Notes: generated by a model from the sequence alone, not told the origin. Positions 52,135 to 63,566 are shown, counted from the first letter of the stretch. The stretch is DNA of 64,000 bases from Aphrocallistes beatrix (GCA_963281255.1 OY725488.1:1116001-1180000); one strand, 5' to 3'. Numbers and translations are program-made.

Positions 52135-52797
52135 TAATTACCTCGGATTCAGAATTGAAAATATTGTATCCCATTTAGGTCTAGGTTCCATTGTAGTTTT
52201 GTCTTGAACTCCATACGTTTGTATTTTGTATGCCTTTAAATTTGCTAGTAGTATGCATAGCCAAGTACTTAGGGCTAATTAGGTTTTATATATTTGAACT
52301 GTATACCATGTAATTGTGGTGTTTTCTCTTTTACTTTTAGTTTGCCAACTACTACGTATACTAGTGGCCAACTTCTGAAATTAGTGGCTATAATATTTTT
52401 TTAGTTTGCCGACTACGAATGGCCAGACCGGGTGTGAACTCAGAACCCATGAATGCAACCGTACAATTTTTGACCCTTAATTAAGGTACAGAAGACAATT
52501 TTAACACCTGTAGTTGCAGATTTTTTCTATAACATAATTTCTAACTCATTGAATTAAATAACATTTACATTTACTATTTTTCCCGTGCTTTTAATGTTTT
52601 TTCGTGTGTTTTTTCGTGCTTTTCACTCCGGGAACCTGGTACTTCCCACCACTCTTACTCTCTTTCTTGAATCCCTGCTCGAGTTCTCCCTCTCCAAGCC
52701 TTCTACATCTAAGGAGATTACCTTACCTCTAGTGTTTAGGACAAATTCAATTTTATATTTTGATTCATGAATAATCACCAATCAACGGGAATGCTTC

Positions 52798-53336
52798 ATT
52801 TTACCAACAAAATCAATGCAAATTACCTACAGATTTTCGACTGGCATTTTACCAACACATTTTGCCATTTTACCAACAATAGACGTTGCTCTCGTTGGTA
52901 CTGTGTCTATTAAATGAACTAATGGATTCGTATACTAACAATATAGTGCTTGTATAAAAATACCATTTGTTCCATTGATTTTCTAATTTATTGCAGATTT
53001 GGAATCGGGTCGACTTTCAGAACCCGAACGATTCCAACCCTGGTTTATTGTGAGCGCGAAACAAGGCTTTTTGCAAGATATCCTTGTAAGAGCAAAGTAA
53101 AAGTGAGCATTTTCAGTTTGGAATTAATTGAATTTTCAAGTGAATTTGGGCATATGTGTTGGTAAAATGACAACATATATTAGTAAAATGAATTGATAAT
53201 TTCATCCAATTTACCAACAATAGAAATTCCATTGTTGGTAAAATGACACAACATATGCTGGTAAAATGACAACATATGTTGGTAAAATGACAGTCGAAAA
53301 TCTGCTGGTAATTTGCATTGAATTTGTTGGTAAAAT
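52798..53336. mobile_element. Foldback-type element, 539 bp, perfect 9-bp duplication
   Basis: Arms of about 90-110 bp start ATTTTACCAACA and end TGTTGGTAAAAT. The duplication GAATGCTTC is exact (52789-52797, 53337-53345). Each arm contains repeated CATTTTACCAACA units. The middle includes GGAATCGGGTCGACTTTCAG but no domain. Same architecture as 27313 and 19243 but unrelated in sequence. Confidence 0.9.
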
Positions 53337-54170
53337 GAATGCTTCTCCAATCAACACTGTAAATGTTATTTAATTTATTTCCATTCCTGGTTAATTGTTG
53401 TGATATGATTTACAAATTAAGCGAAAAACTAAAAGTACACATAACCACATCGATATTGAAATGGCTTTTATATCTAATGAAGCTTGTAACAAAACTTATG
53501 GCCCATCCTGTAGTTACCTATCTGGCATAATGGCATGCGTATCCTTAGAACTAGTAAAGTGAATGACTTTCCTCAATACGCAGTTGTAGTGGTTTGCACT
53601 GATATGGTCAGGATATGATTGAGTAGGTTCTAGTAAAGCATGCATATAATTGTCTATATAAATACTATAGTTTACGTATTTTGAATATTATTGCATATGA
53701 TAATTCAAAATTCATGTATTATTATTTTGATATTCAAGCTAATAGGCAACGACACTTAGATTGATATCTGTCTGTAAGTTTCATATACCAATACATGATT
53801 ATTTGTACAATGTTAAATTTCAATAATGTTGATTGTATAATTGTGGCTGTTTTAAAATATGATGATATCTGAAGTTCGGACAATTTTTCTTTAGAGCCCC
53901 CCTCATTTAATTTATCATAATCAATCAATTCTCAACCTTAGTACGTATATAATTTTTACTGGAAGTTAATCACCCTATGGGAATGTTGAATTCGTCCTAC
54001 GTGTAAGTTGTAGATTAATGGGGAAGATCAGCATTTATGGGAGGAATGAAGCCCAAAATTGGTTTGAAAGAGATTTGTAGGGTAAGAAATAAAAATAATA
54101 ACGTGCTTATGTGATAAATAAAATCTGGATACACATTTCCACGGGAAAGCTGAATTTATCCTAAGAAATA

Positions 54171-54776
54171 CACTGCCTGGCCAAAAGTATTGGAACACAT
54201 TCTAATGTGTACCACTTTTGCCAAAGTGGCACAACCTGGGCTTCATCTAGCCTTCGCAAATATGCGCACCCAAAAGTGCGTGAAGTCTTCAGCCGCGCAC
54301 CCTAGACATCTAGTCTCATAGTGCACTTGCTAAATTAGGCGCACCATCTCAAAATTTTCCTAAATTCGCACACCCTTAGTGTGTTGCTTTTTCCTGGCTG
54401 CACCCAATTTTCCTAAAATACTTATACGTATATACAAATTTTACGCGATCCGCACATTTTCGTGCACCTTCATTACGCATTTCTGGGTGCGCATTGTGCA
54501 CCCATAATCTGGGGGCACAGTGCGCACTACTTTGGATACGCACTATGCACTTCTGGGTGCGCATTGCGCACCCAGATGAAGGCTTGGGCACAACCCATTG
54601 AATACAATATTAAACAAGTGTAAACATTGTGATATCAATAGAAACTGTCCCTCCGACCTCTTCCACTAAACTTTTGTTGATTTCCTTCAATGGGCTCGTT
54701 TCCCTGCCACCTGTGACACTTATGGCACATGGTGGCACACATTATAATGTGTTCCAATACTTTTGGCCAGGCAGTG
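54171..54776. mobile_element. Tc1-type non-autonomous element, 606 bp including a nested insertion
   Basis: Ends CACTGCCTGGCCAAAAGTATT / AATACTTTTGGCCAGGCAGTG are perfect inverted repeats with TA on both sides, extended by GGAACACATT. About 355 bp of it is the hAT element at 54237. Confidence 0.92.
54237..54587. mobile_element. hAT-type element nested in the Tc1-type element, 351 bp
   Basis: The 8-bp duplication GCACAACC is exact (54229-54236, 54588-54595). Ends TGGGCTTCATCTAG and AGATGAAGGCTTGG are inverted. The interior is a dense array of GTGCGCA and TGCGCACCC motifs in both orientations. Confidence 0.85.
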
Positions 54777-55140
54777 TATATATTGTAGGACAAATTCTGG
54801 ACTCGAAATTTCCATAGGACAAATTCCAGTACTTTCGTGAGACAAATTCCGGCTACTCAATCATATAGTTACTAAGTGTTCCTGATTAAATTAGGTATTT
54901 CCATCGCCTAGCTTGGGATATTATATTCTTATCGAAACGAATTATTTTATAAATTTCTTCAAAATGTGTGCTTAAAAGTTCGTGTCTCCATCATGTGTTT
55001 AGAATTTAGCCGTCTACTTTTGACCCTATATATATGTACAATCTACCTGGTAAATATAGGATTTACATCCCTTTCATGGTTAAATACCAGCTTATATTAA
55101 ATCAATCCGACTTTTCGAGTTTAATAAAATTATCTGAAGC

Positions 55141-56204
55141 ATAGCCTACTCTAATAATGCCTCACAGTAGACTGAAAATCATGGACTAGGGATGAAGTAG
55201 TAGCCGAATGGATTAATACACGATTAGCCTAAAATCGTTAACCATGTAGAATAGTCATTAAGAATGTATTACCAACATATATAAACATGGTATCAAAGTA
55301 CACATATCCGTTGTTAAAATTTCGATTAGTCATCATATCATTGCGCAACAGGTCATTCTAAGGACAATTTTAGCGATTTTCTAAGCTGTTTTAACCCTAT
55401 TTCTAAATGGTATTAAGGTGTGATTTTTGTGTAGAACCAAGATTAGTACAAGGTGATTGGAATAATTTAGAAATTTTCAATGGAATGTCGTTACATTCCT
55501 ACGTTGCTATGGTAAAGCATTTTGGTCAGTTTGGGCCATTTCATGCAAACTGTAATGATTAGAGCTCCAAATTTGATTGTGTTTGATAGGCAATGGACTA
55601 CTTCCTATTAGGTAATAATACAACTTGAACTTCTAAATTCAAGTAGTTTTGAGTTATGGGTTGATTTTAAGATTGTGACCAAACACTAAATTGTCGCATA
55701 ACTCTGTGGTCTGTGAATTTAGAAGTAAAATTTGTATTATTACCTAATAGGAAGTAGCCAATTGCCTATCGAATACGATCAAATTGTAAGACCTAGTTCT
55801 TACAGTTTCCATGAAATGGCCCAAACTGACCAAAATGCTTTACCATAGCAACGTAGGAATGTAACAACATTCCATTGAAAATTTCTAAATTATTCCAATC
55901 ACCTTGTACTAATCTTGGTTCTACACAAAAATCACACCTTAATACCATTTAGAAATAGGGTTAAAACAGCTTAGAAAATCGCTAAAATTGTCCTTAGAAT
56001 GACCTGTTCCGCAATGATATGATGACTAATCGATATTTTGACAACGGATATATGTACTTTGATGCCATGTTTATATATGCTGGTAATATATTCTTAATGC
56101 CTATCCTACATGATTAACGATTTTAGGCTAATCGTGTATTAATCCATTCGGCTATTACCGCATCCTTGGTTATTTTACTGTGAGGCATTATTAGAGTAGG
56201 CTAT
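55141..56204. repeat. Giant inverted repeat (about 500-bp arms, ~70-bp loop)
   Basis: Left arm 55141 to about 55642 and right arm about 55715-56204 are reverse complements over nearly their full length with few mismatches (for example ATAGCCTACTCTAATAATGC / GCATTATTAGAGTAGGCTAT at the tips and TTAGGTAATAATACAA / TTGTATTATTACCTAA near the loop). Flanks ATCTGAAGC and GTCTGAAGC agree at 8 of 9 positions, as a target duplication would. It ends 172 bp upstream of the second TPR-SET start codon. Probably a foldback transposon; a transcript through it would be a long hairpin RNA. Confidence 0.92.
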
Positions 56205-56376
56205 GTCTGAAGCTTTACTGATATGTACCAAAAGCGTATAAAGAATTTTTATGTGAGATATTTGTTATCAAAAGTTCTACTGATATTTAAGTAGAATTTT
56301 CCAGTTCTACATCTTGTTAATGAAATTTGACCACTTTTGATCGCTTTTAGTATACTGTAGATAACTTACGTAGATA

Positions 56377-58712
56377 ATGGCTGCTGAATTTGGTTTAAAT
56401 TTCGCTTTAAAAATGGAAGAATATTGTGGAAATTTACCTGAAGATGATCAACGTATCCTTAGAAAATACTTTGCTGTCGTTGGGATGACATTTAAGGAGA
56501 TAAGAGCGACCCGAATCGGGGCTGCTAAATCAGAACAAGAGGTATTCATTGAGGCATTAAAGAAGCATTGTGGTCATCTGCCAGAAAGTCGATTTAAAAA
56601 AGTGTTAAACGTATTAAATGAAGCACATTTATACTGCGAACCGCTATTCATTCAAATGATGAAAGATCCAAACAATTTGTCATCCCAGAATGAGATATTT
56701 GTACACGGAAGCAAATGCCATTACAAAAAGAACTTCTTGCTAGAGAGAATCTCAGACATATTTGACACTTCAATGTCTTCTTTCCTTGTCAAGGAGACAG
56801 TACAAGATACCCTAGGAGCTTGCAAAGTAATAACTCCTGTTGATTTTGATAGATTTGAACAAATGAAGATAATTGAGTTAGAACCAGGAAAAATACATAC
56901 AAACAAGTGTATAAAAGCTACTCTTATTGCTGATGGTTTTATGATAACAGCCTATCATACTGTAATTGAGGATATCCATGGTCAATGCGCTAAGCTGTGC
57001 ATCTACCACATTACTCCCCTTCTACTCAAATCACTCAAAAAAGGTGTGAAAATAGCTCTTGCCAATCCTCATTATAAATTAGGGGAGAAAGATGGATATT
57101 ACTATATCAGAATGGAATCTCCTCAAGAAGTAATTATTGTAAAAGACAAAATGAAAGAAAATGTTTCAAATAAAAAGGATGAGAAATTAAATAAATCTAG
57201 TGATGATTACAGAATTGAAGGGAACAAGTTTTTCGCATCAGCTCAATACAGTGAAGCAATTGCTTGCTACACTTGTGCAATTGACATAGACGCTTCTAAC
57301 CCCGTTTATGTAGGCAATCGAGCTCAATGTTACCTCAAGTTGAAGTTGTACGAAGAAGCTCTTTTGGATTCAGAAGCAGCTGTAAAATTGGATCCTAACA
57401 CGGACAAGCATCAGTATAGGTTGGCCATGGCATGGTCTGGATTGGGTGATCACGAGAAAAGTTGTGAAATCTTGAAAAATCTCAAAAAGGAAAATTCTGA
57501 TGTCAAATCTGCTTTAGCTAAAGAGAGAAAGCTACTTGCTAACAACAAAGGGGAATTCGATTTTAATTTGATAGAAAAATTATCAAAAGAAGGGAGAGAG
57601 TTAGAAATAGGCGATTATATAGGCCCAATTACCATAGACATCTCCAGCACACATGGACATGGTGTCTACGCGACCAGAGATATCAAGAAAGGAGAACTAA
57701 TTGCCATCTGTAAAGCTTTAGCTTTTTCAGAGCATGTTAATGATGGGGATCCAGATCTCTTCATCGAGCATGTCACAATGGGAAAATCTTCAAAAAGAAA
57801 TACTCGGAAGCTTATTGACTCTGTAACCGCCAAAATAGCTCAATCTAAATTGGCAGCTTTTCAAGTTTTAAACTTAGCTCTCAAGCATCAACATCAGGAG
57901 CAGATACCAATAGAACTCTACACTAGTAAAGGTTTTGAATACGTCAGAGAGAAATCGAAGCCACCTTACCAAATCGAACAAATACGAAAAATTATCCAAG
58001 ATAACGAGTTTCGTTTTTCATTTAATAACAATAATGAACCAAGTGGATTTTGGACGATTTTAGCATATTTAAACCATTCCTGCTTGTCAAATTGTGCTAT
58101 GAGTTACTTTGGAGACATTTGTGTCATTCGCGCTTGTACCGATATTCCTAAAGGAGTTGAAGTATGTTCTAGTTTTTTTTCAGTTTTCGGCAAGACATCT
58201 CTTGAAGAACGTAAAGCCGCATTACTGGAAAACTGGAACTACGTTTGCAGTGTGAGATGTGTCGTTTCGAATCAGATCCTAAAAACAAGAATCTGCTCGA
58301 GCGAGGAATTCAGCTCATGAATCGTGCAAAGAAGATTTCATCTCCTGAATACAACCAGAGTGGAATGATACAGCAATCTCATTTCAAGCTATTGAACGAA
58401 GTCTTTACTGTTGCTAAAGAGATGAACTTAGGTCGGACAAGATTCAATTCATCAATTTGGAGAGCTATTCACTCTTTAACTGATATCAAAATTGATCTGA
58501 AGGATCATGAGCAGTATTATGAAGCTTTGATGCAGGCGAGACCTTTCCTTTGTGAGTATGATCTTGAACATGAGCTATTTTATTGGATTAAGTGCAATGG
58601 ATTTATAAAGATGTGTCAAACTAATATACCAGAAGAATTCAAAATTGAGAGTCAAATGAATTTGCGTCAGCTGCAATTTCTATGGAATAAGATTCATGAT
58701 CTTTTTCTGTAG
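56377..58712 (+). pseudogene. TPR-SET paralogue, copy 2, interrupted by a 1-bp deletion
   Basis: Homologue of the 49738 gene in the same orientation, intact from ATG (MAAEFGLNFALKMEEYC) through the helical, beta, TPR and SET regions, including GHGVYATRDIKKGE and the NHSC motif. At 58250/58251 it lacks one T relative to copy 1 (TGCAGTGTGAG against TGCAGTTGTGAG). The first post-SET Cys is kept, but the next residues shift into VRCVVSNQILK and the frame ends at 58320 (647 residues). The original frame continues undamaged to 58712. As it stands the protein would lose the post-SET and C-terminal helical part. Everything else is under no visible decay, so a very recent lesion, an assembly error or a truncated functional product are all possible. 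Similarity to copy 1 is patchy: blocks near identity alternate with diverged ones. Confidence 0.75.
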
Positions 58713-59190
58713 AAAAATAATCCTTAATATATACTTATTTCTATGCTCATAGCATCTGCTCGTTAGGCCTTATTCATCCATAAACAGAATAGTTACATCC
58801 TTATAGTTCAATTTGTCATTAGGTGATAATTTAGTATTTATTCTTTGTACTTAGTTTTGTTGTGTGAAATGTCAGTTTACTATTAATAAAGGCTTCTAAA
58901 ATAACTTATTTTGAAAGTTATTCTATTAGTTACGAACTATTTAATGATTAGTTAAATCATAGCATTCTATACACAAAGGCAATGGTGCTCCCTAATTTTT
59001 CAGGAATTGGTTAGTATATTAGATTTATTCTCATCACTGATAAAATTTCTTCTCCTGTGCAAGATCATTGAAATTTATTACGTACCAGCATATATAAACA
59101 ATATATAAAAGTGCATACAATTCTACTGCATCCTTGGTTTATTAATACGTACAATTAATACTATCACTCGAAATTCTACGCAACAGGTCT

Positions 59191-59289
59191 AGGGCGAAGA
59201 CCCTGGAAGCTGACAGTGTTTATCTTAAAATATACTCAGAGTTTTTCCAAGAGGGAGCATTGCCCAAGGAGTGGCGTCGCCCGAAGTAA
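59191..59289 (+). pseudogene. Possible LINE reverse-transcriptase remnant
   Basis: A 32-codon frame reads RAKTLEADSVYLKIYSEFFQ then EGALPKEWRRPK and stops. 'I-F/Y-x-x-x-x-x-x-G-x-x-P-x-x-W-K/R' is the segment before the first catalytic block in jockey/CR1-type LINEs. The piece is short and no other LINE sequence surrounds it, so this is tentative. Confidence 0.35.
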
Positions 59290-59934
59290 AATACTGGGTC
59301 CACAAACTGGAGCGTACAGTAATTTTATACAAGAATAAAAATCGTGGGGGGTGGAGGTGAATTCACGTTGCAACCCGCAAACAATGCAGAGTACGCCCCT
59401 GAGTTTGAGACAACTTGAGATTATAAATATTCAACGTTTCTTATTCTACAAATTACAAACGATCTCCCTCATTACGTGGTGAGAATCCCAGGAAAGTCAT
59501 CTGGATAGGAATAAGACCCTTCGTCGCCAAATACTTGGAGGTGTGGCGTCAAACTGCTGGGCCAGAGATCATATTTTCAACTCTTGGTTTTGTGGGATCT
59601 GCGAATTGAGACAACTTTGAGACAAGATTGGGATATTTAGACAAGATTGAGACTTTGAGATTAAATTTGTACAATCGACAGACATCCGTCTAACCCCATT
59701 TATATAGACAATACAGTTCAATGTTTCTTCAACTCTATTTTTGAAGGAAATTGAATGGTTCTTGTTTCAAACAATACCATTTGACATATATCTGAACTGA
59801 ATAAAATGAAATTTATCAGTCCATGACTACCTAATTTATGGATTTGTAAGGAAAGATCTCAGCGCGAATGCGGGTTTTACTATCCCTAATTAGGGTCAAC
59901 GGGTTTCGACCTTAATCTGCGAATCCCTTGGGAC

Positions 59935-60135
59935 CAGGGGTTTATCTAGGTGCTCGGCCGGCACTTTTAGGTACCAGCCTGGTATCGTCCGAGGAGCCAA
60001 GGTGTTTGCAGATTCGATTTTGGCCCCGGGTTGCTATCACACCTGGAATTACAAGATAAACCACTGTTTAGGTGCCAGATAAATTTTATCACCTTCAAAA
60101 AAGTGCCGGCTTGGAAAATCCTAGATAAACCCATG
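59935..60135. mobile_element. hAT-type miniature element, 201 bp, perfect 8-bp duplication
   Basis: Ends CAGGGGTTTATCTAGG / CCTAGATAAACCCATG are inverted. CTTGGGAC flanks both sides (59927-59934, 60136-60143). GCCGGCACTTTT and its inverse recur inside. Confidence 0.9.
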
Positions 60136-60275
60136 CTTGGGACCCATGAGCATTGTTGCATCTTAACAAATTTAAAAGTTAAATTGCTGTAGTATACGTA
60201 CTACATAGTATTTTTTTATTTGTTGTCAGTGACAGAATAAGTACGTAGAGCTGTTAAGTAAAACTTATCTGAAGA

Positions 60276-61292
60276 ATGTCTTACTTCAAAGGGCAACAGT
60301 TTTTCGTTTGTTCTTGCTTCTTTCGTCGCAACATATTCCTCAAAGAGTTCAAGCGACATGTTGAGTATGAAGAAGAAAGCAAATTTGTGTCCCAATACAA
60401 ATCTGAATTCTTTAACAGGTACGGAGTCAGTGAGGAAAAGTTGAAAGAAGGAATCCTTCCATTGGTGAAGTCTGAAGTAGATAAGCGTAGAAAGAGAGGC
60501 CAGTTGTACCTAGAGCGATGCCTGTTTGTTGAGCAGAATTACACTCCTTTGCACCCACAAGTCTACTCACTGGATCCTATTTTCCTAGATCCTATATTCA
60601 CTAAGGTTGCACACTACGCTAAGTCTGCTTGCGCTACTCGAGAAGGCCTCTTGTCTCTGATTAGCGAGGAGAGTCCTGATAGGACGTTCTCTCTCCCTGT
60701 GTTCACTCAGGACTTTTGTAAGTTATTGGTGGAAGAACTTGAGCACTTCGAGGAATCTCCTATGCCCAAGGAGCGTCCCAACACTATGAACAACTACGGG
60801 CTACTGTTGAGTGAGGTTGGATTTGACCAGGGCTTTATGAATGCCTGGAGAGAACAGTACCTCCAACCAATTGCCCTGCTCCTCTACCCAGAATGGTGCA
60901 GGGGTGGTCTAGACTCTCATCGAGTGTTCGTTGTGAGGTATAAAATAGGAGAAGATTTGGAACTGGCCAGACACTTTGACAACGCAGAAGTGACAATGAA
61001 TGTATCTGTTGGAGATGTTTTCGAGGGAGGTACTCTATATTTCGGACGAATGAACCAGGAAGGTTCGGCTGGACCACCAGAAGACTACAAGTGGTTTCAA
61101 CACAAGTTGGGAACTGGACTGATCCACAGAGGACAACAATACCATGGTGCTCTTCCCATCAAGAGTGGTACTCGTTATAACTTAATCATGTGGATGCGCT
61201 CCTCTCAAATCCGAAAAGAAATGTGTCCCATGTGTCAGGCAGCCCCGAAACTTGTAGAAAATATCGGATATGGAGATGGATTTGTAAAGTAA
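60276..61292 (+). CDS. OGFOD2: OGFOD2 (2-oxoglutarate/Fe(II) dioxygenase domain protein 2)
   Basis: Member of the prolyl-4-hydroxylase-like 2-oxoglutarate oxygenases; the substrate is unknown. 338 residues, single exon, starting MSYFKGQQFFVCSCFF. Diagnostic of OGFOD2: LLVEELEHFEESPMPKERPN, TMNNYGLLLSEVG, LDSHRVFVVRY, and a C-terminal CPMC. Iron ligands H233 and D235 (ARHFDNAEV) and H290 (QQYHGALP) are present, as is R300 (SGTRYNLIMW), which holds 2-oxoglutarate, so it should be active. The core is unusually well conserved next to the diverged N-terminal 110 residues. An AATAAA signal lies about 70 bp after the stop. Confidence 0.94.
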   Translation: MSYFKGQQFFVCSCFFRRNIFLKEFKRHVEYEEESKFVSQYKSEFFNRYGVSEEKLKEGILPLVKSEVDKRRKRGQLYLERCLFVEQNYTPLHPQVYSLDPIFLDPIFTKVAHYAKSACATREGLLSLISEESPDRTFSLPVFTQDFCKLLVEELEHFEESPMPKERPNTMNNYGLLLSEVGFDQGFMNAWREQYLQPIALLLYPEWCRGGLDSHRVFVVRYKIGEDLELARHFDNAEVTMNVSVGDVFEGGTLYFGRMNQEGSAGPPEDYKWFQHKLGTGLIHRGQQYHGALPIKSGTRYNLIMWMRSSQIRKEMCPMCQAAPKLVENIGYGDGFVK

Positions 61293-61791
61293 ACCTTTTA
61301 TATTCTCATTGGTCTGTTTTTATGTGACTTGTTTGCTCATATCAACTTGAGTCTCTTCAGTTTTGAATAAATGTATTTGCTGAATAATATTATTTTGGTA
61401 GTACATTACAAGAATCGACCAACTTACATGATATATACTATGTACGAAAAATTCCATTAGATTTATTAATAGGCTTTATCGAGCAATCAAACGAGAGCCA
61501 TAGCTATCACTTAGTTTTATCGGTAGTTCAGGAGTTCATTCTATATATATTAAAAGTATTCTCGTATTTGCTATACTCCCTTAGTCCACAGGTATTTACA
61601 CCTCATTATCATAACTGAGCATAGCAAACCAACTCGTGTTATCACGAATACTTGTACTACTTCTTCAAAAGTATGTCTAAAATGCGCCTATTGTCGCCTG
61701 ACTAGTTATTAATTAATTAATAAAGGTTGCTTACTACTTATTGCGAGTTTTTGTGATACATTATTAGCACAAATCCTGTATAAAATTGCAT
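61293..61791. other. Spacer between OGFOD2 and the caspase homologue
   Basis: About 500 bp, AT-rich, with no bounded element. It must contain the promoter of the caspase homologue. Confidence 0.55.
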
Positions 61792-62847
61792 ATGACCCTA
61801 TCCTGTTCCTGTCCCCGATTCTCTAAGAATCACTACCCAATCAAGCGAAAAGGCCTTCACGGAACTTCTGGTCTTGGCATCATCTTACCTCTCCTCAATC
61901 CAGCTGAGAATGATGTGAAATTAGTGCGAGAACTCTTTCAACAGATGACTCTACGCGCTCACACCTTACCTGCCATTCATTCATTAGACCAGCTGGAAAC
62001 GATTCTCAATGAGTTGGCTCAAGGACGAAATTGCTCGCATAACATGCAGATCAGCGGAAGAGACAGTATTTTCGCCGTTTCTATCTTATCTAAAGGGAAT
62101 GACAAAGTAACATTACTCCCTGACGGACACGTCATCTCAGATGTAGACATAGAGAGGTATTTCGATCAGCGTCACTGTCCGATTTTGAGAGGCAAGCCTA
62201 AACTACATTTCTACCATAAAGATTGGTTAGATCCAGAATCTTATCCCTCCAGCCCAATTCAAATAACTCCAATAATCACACCTGATACGTCTGTTATCGA
62301 TAATAATGCCGTCTGGACTACAACTAGCTCCAACACTCTAGCATTCTACACATTTGGTTACGGTACAGCAGTGCCTAGGACAATTGACTCCGGCTATCTG
62401 GTTCTATCTCGACTCCTTGCTGCCTATGACCAGTATGGCGGAGATCAAGATATTGTCAGCTTTCTGACCAAATTCAATGATGAGATTTCAGAATTTATCA
62501 ACATTCTTCCCCGAGGTTCAGCATGCCCCTGCATGATTGGGAGAGATCGATTGAGATATAATCTCTATTTCCTCAAGCCTCGACAGAATTCCTTCGAGGA
62601 ACAAGAATCGGAGTTGTATAATAGTTTTCGAACTTTTGAAATTACTCCTCAAAGTCTCTCCCCTCAGCTCGATTTTCCCCGCGATTCGAGGAGAAGATAT
62701 TCCAGTTACCATCTATGGAGAAAAAAGAGGAGACGCAAAAATCGAAAAAAACTTCCTGATCACAGATCAAGGCCTGTCTATTGGAGTATACCTCCTCCCA
62801 TAACTGGGATTTTCTCCGCAATTTCTGTTTTCAAATCCATTGATTGA
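61792..62847 (+). CDS. Caspase-fold protein without catalytic His and Cys (pseudocaspase)
   Basis: 351 residues, single exon, from ATG 61792 (MTLSCSCPRFSKNHYPIKRK); the frame is open a little further upstream but from TTG. The p20-like part is recognisable: GLGIILPLLNPAENDVKLVR, ELFQQMTLRAHTLPAIHSLD, then DSIFAVSILSKGNDKVTLLP and DIERYFDQRHCPILRGKPKL. In active caspases these would read ILSHG (catalytic His) and GKPKLFxxQACRG (catalytic Cys); here they are ILSKG and GKPKLHFYHKDWL. The p10-like part follows: SGYLVLSRLLAAYDQYGGDQ, DIVSFLTKFNDEISEF and a final beta strand LRYNLYFLKP. The Arg-containing loop near the start of p20 is shortened. No DED or CARD prodomain. The C-terminus is strongly basic (RRKKRRRKNRKK type), a possible nuclear signal. 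By analogy with c-FLIP it may regulate active caspases (inference). Confidence 0.82.
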   Translation: MTLSCSCPRFSKNHYPIKRKGLHGTSGLGIILPLLNPAENDVKLVRELFQQMTLRAHTLPAIHSLDQLETILNELAQGRNCSHNMQISGRDSIFAVSILSKGNDKVTLLPDGHVISDVDIERYFDQRHCPILRGKPKLHFYHKDWLDPESYPSSPIQITPIITPDTSVIDNNAVWTTTSSNTLAFYTFGYGTAVPRTIDSGYLVLSRLLAAYDQYGGDQDIVSFLTKFNDEISEFINILPRGSACPCMIGRDRLRYNLYFLKPRQNSFEEQESELYNSFRTFEITPQSLSPQLDFPRDSRRRYSSYHLWRKKRRRKNRKKLPDHRSRPVYWSIPPPITGIFSAISVFKSID

Positions 62848-63566
62848 TTGATTGAATCCCTTTCCCTTAATATAATTAATTATATTCATTTTCTCTAATA
62901 TTTGTTATTTGAAAATGACTCATTTCGTGCATGATTAAGTTTAAAAAATAAAAAACTTGCTATGCAATTCCAGTTACTTGCTATGGGAAACTATGACAGG
63001 AGGGCTGGTCAGGTTTTAACTTAATCCCATCTGAGTCTTAGTTATGGAACTATGTCTTTCTCCTTAAACTTAATCGAACTCATTTATTCTAAATCGAGTA
63101 TCAGATATAACAAACGGTGTAGAATCTATTTCCTAAGATTATTTTTCTTGATTCATTTTCACCTTTTTCTTATAACGATAGAGATTGTCTCAAATAATCT
63201 TGTTTCGAATTCAATGAATCTTATTCCAATACCATTATTGAATACAGTAGATATTGGATATAGTGATAGTGCCGGAGACAAGGAATTTTTAGTCAAATTA
63301 TCACTATATCCAATAAACTTAGTGTGGAATGTCATCGGCTGGGCACCCCAAACCCAACAAACATATCACTATATCCAATATCTTAATTTTGACAGTTTAA
63401 TTAAAAGTATGAATTAGGATCCAGTTCATTCAGAATTAAGCATTTAAATATAAATACTTAGAATGTACTTATTTAAACAGATGATTGCATATGCAATAGA
63501 CACTAGTTAAATATTTAAGTCAATTTTAAACTTAAATACGAATTTAGTGACTACATTTCCTTCTCA
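62848..63566. other. Spacer containing a GATATTGGATATAGTG-family element (63245-63383)
   Basis: The element has the unit seen at 23631, followed by a third inverted end about 60 bp further on (CACTATATCCAATATC), so it is either a longer family member or two overlapping copies. A spurious 121-codon open frame crosses it. No other feature is seen. Confidence 0.7.

Larger units (their letters stand above)
52135..56376. other. Spacer between the TPR-SET paralogues
   Basis: 4.2 kb with a foldback element (52798-53336), a Tc1-type element with a nested hAT element (54171-54776) and a 1-kb palindrome (55141-56204). No coding sequence is recognised. Confidence 0.75.
58713..60275. other. Spacer between copy 2 and OGFOD2
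   Basis: Holds a poly(A) signal for copy 2 (AATAAA at 58884), a possible LINE reverse-transcriptase remnant (59191-59289) and a hAT element (59935-60135). The rest shows nothing recognisable. Confidence 0.65.

Noticed and set aside
54376-54591. Cys/His-containing frame MPKPSSGCAMRTQK
   Set aside because: Lies entirely within the hAT element's GTGCGCA repeats; the apparent cysteines come from that repeat.
63052-63417. 121-codon frame before the last gene
   Set aside because: Crosses the GATATTGGATATAGTG inverted-repeat element and has no domain or coding bias.
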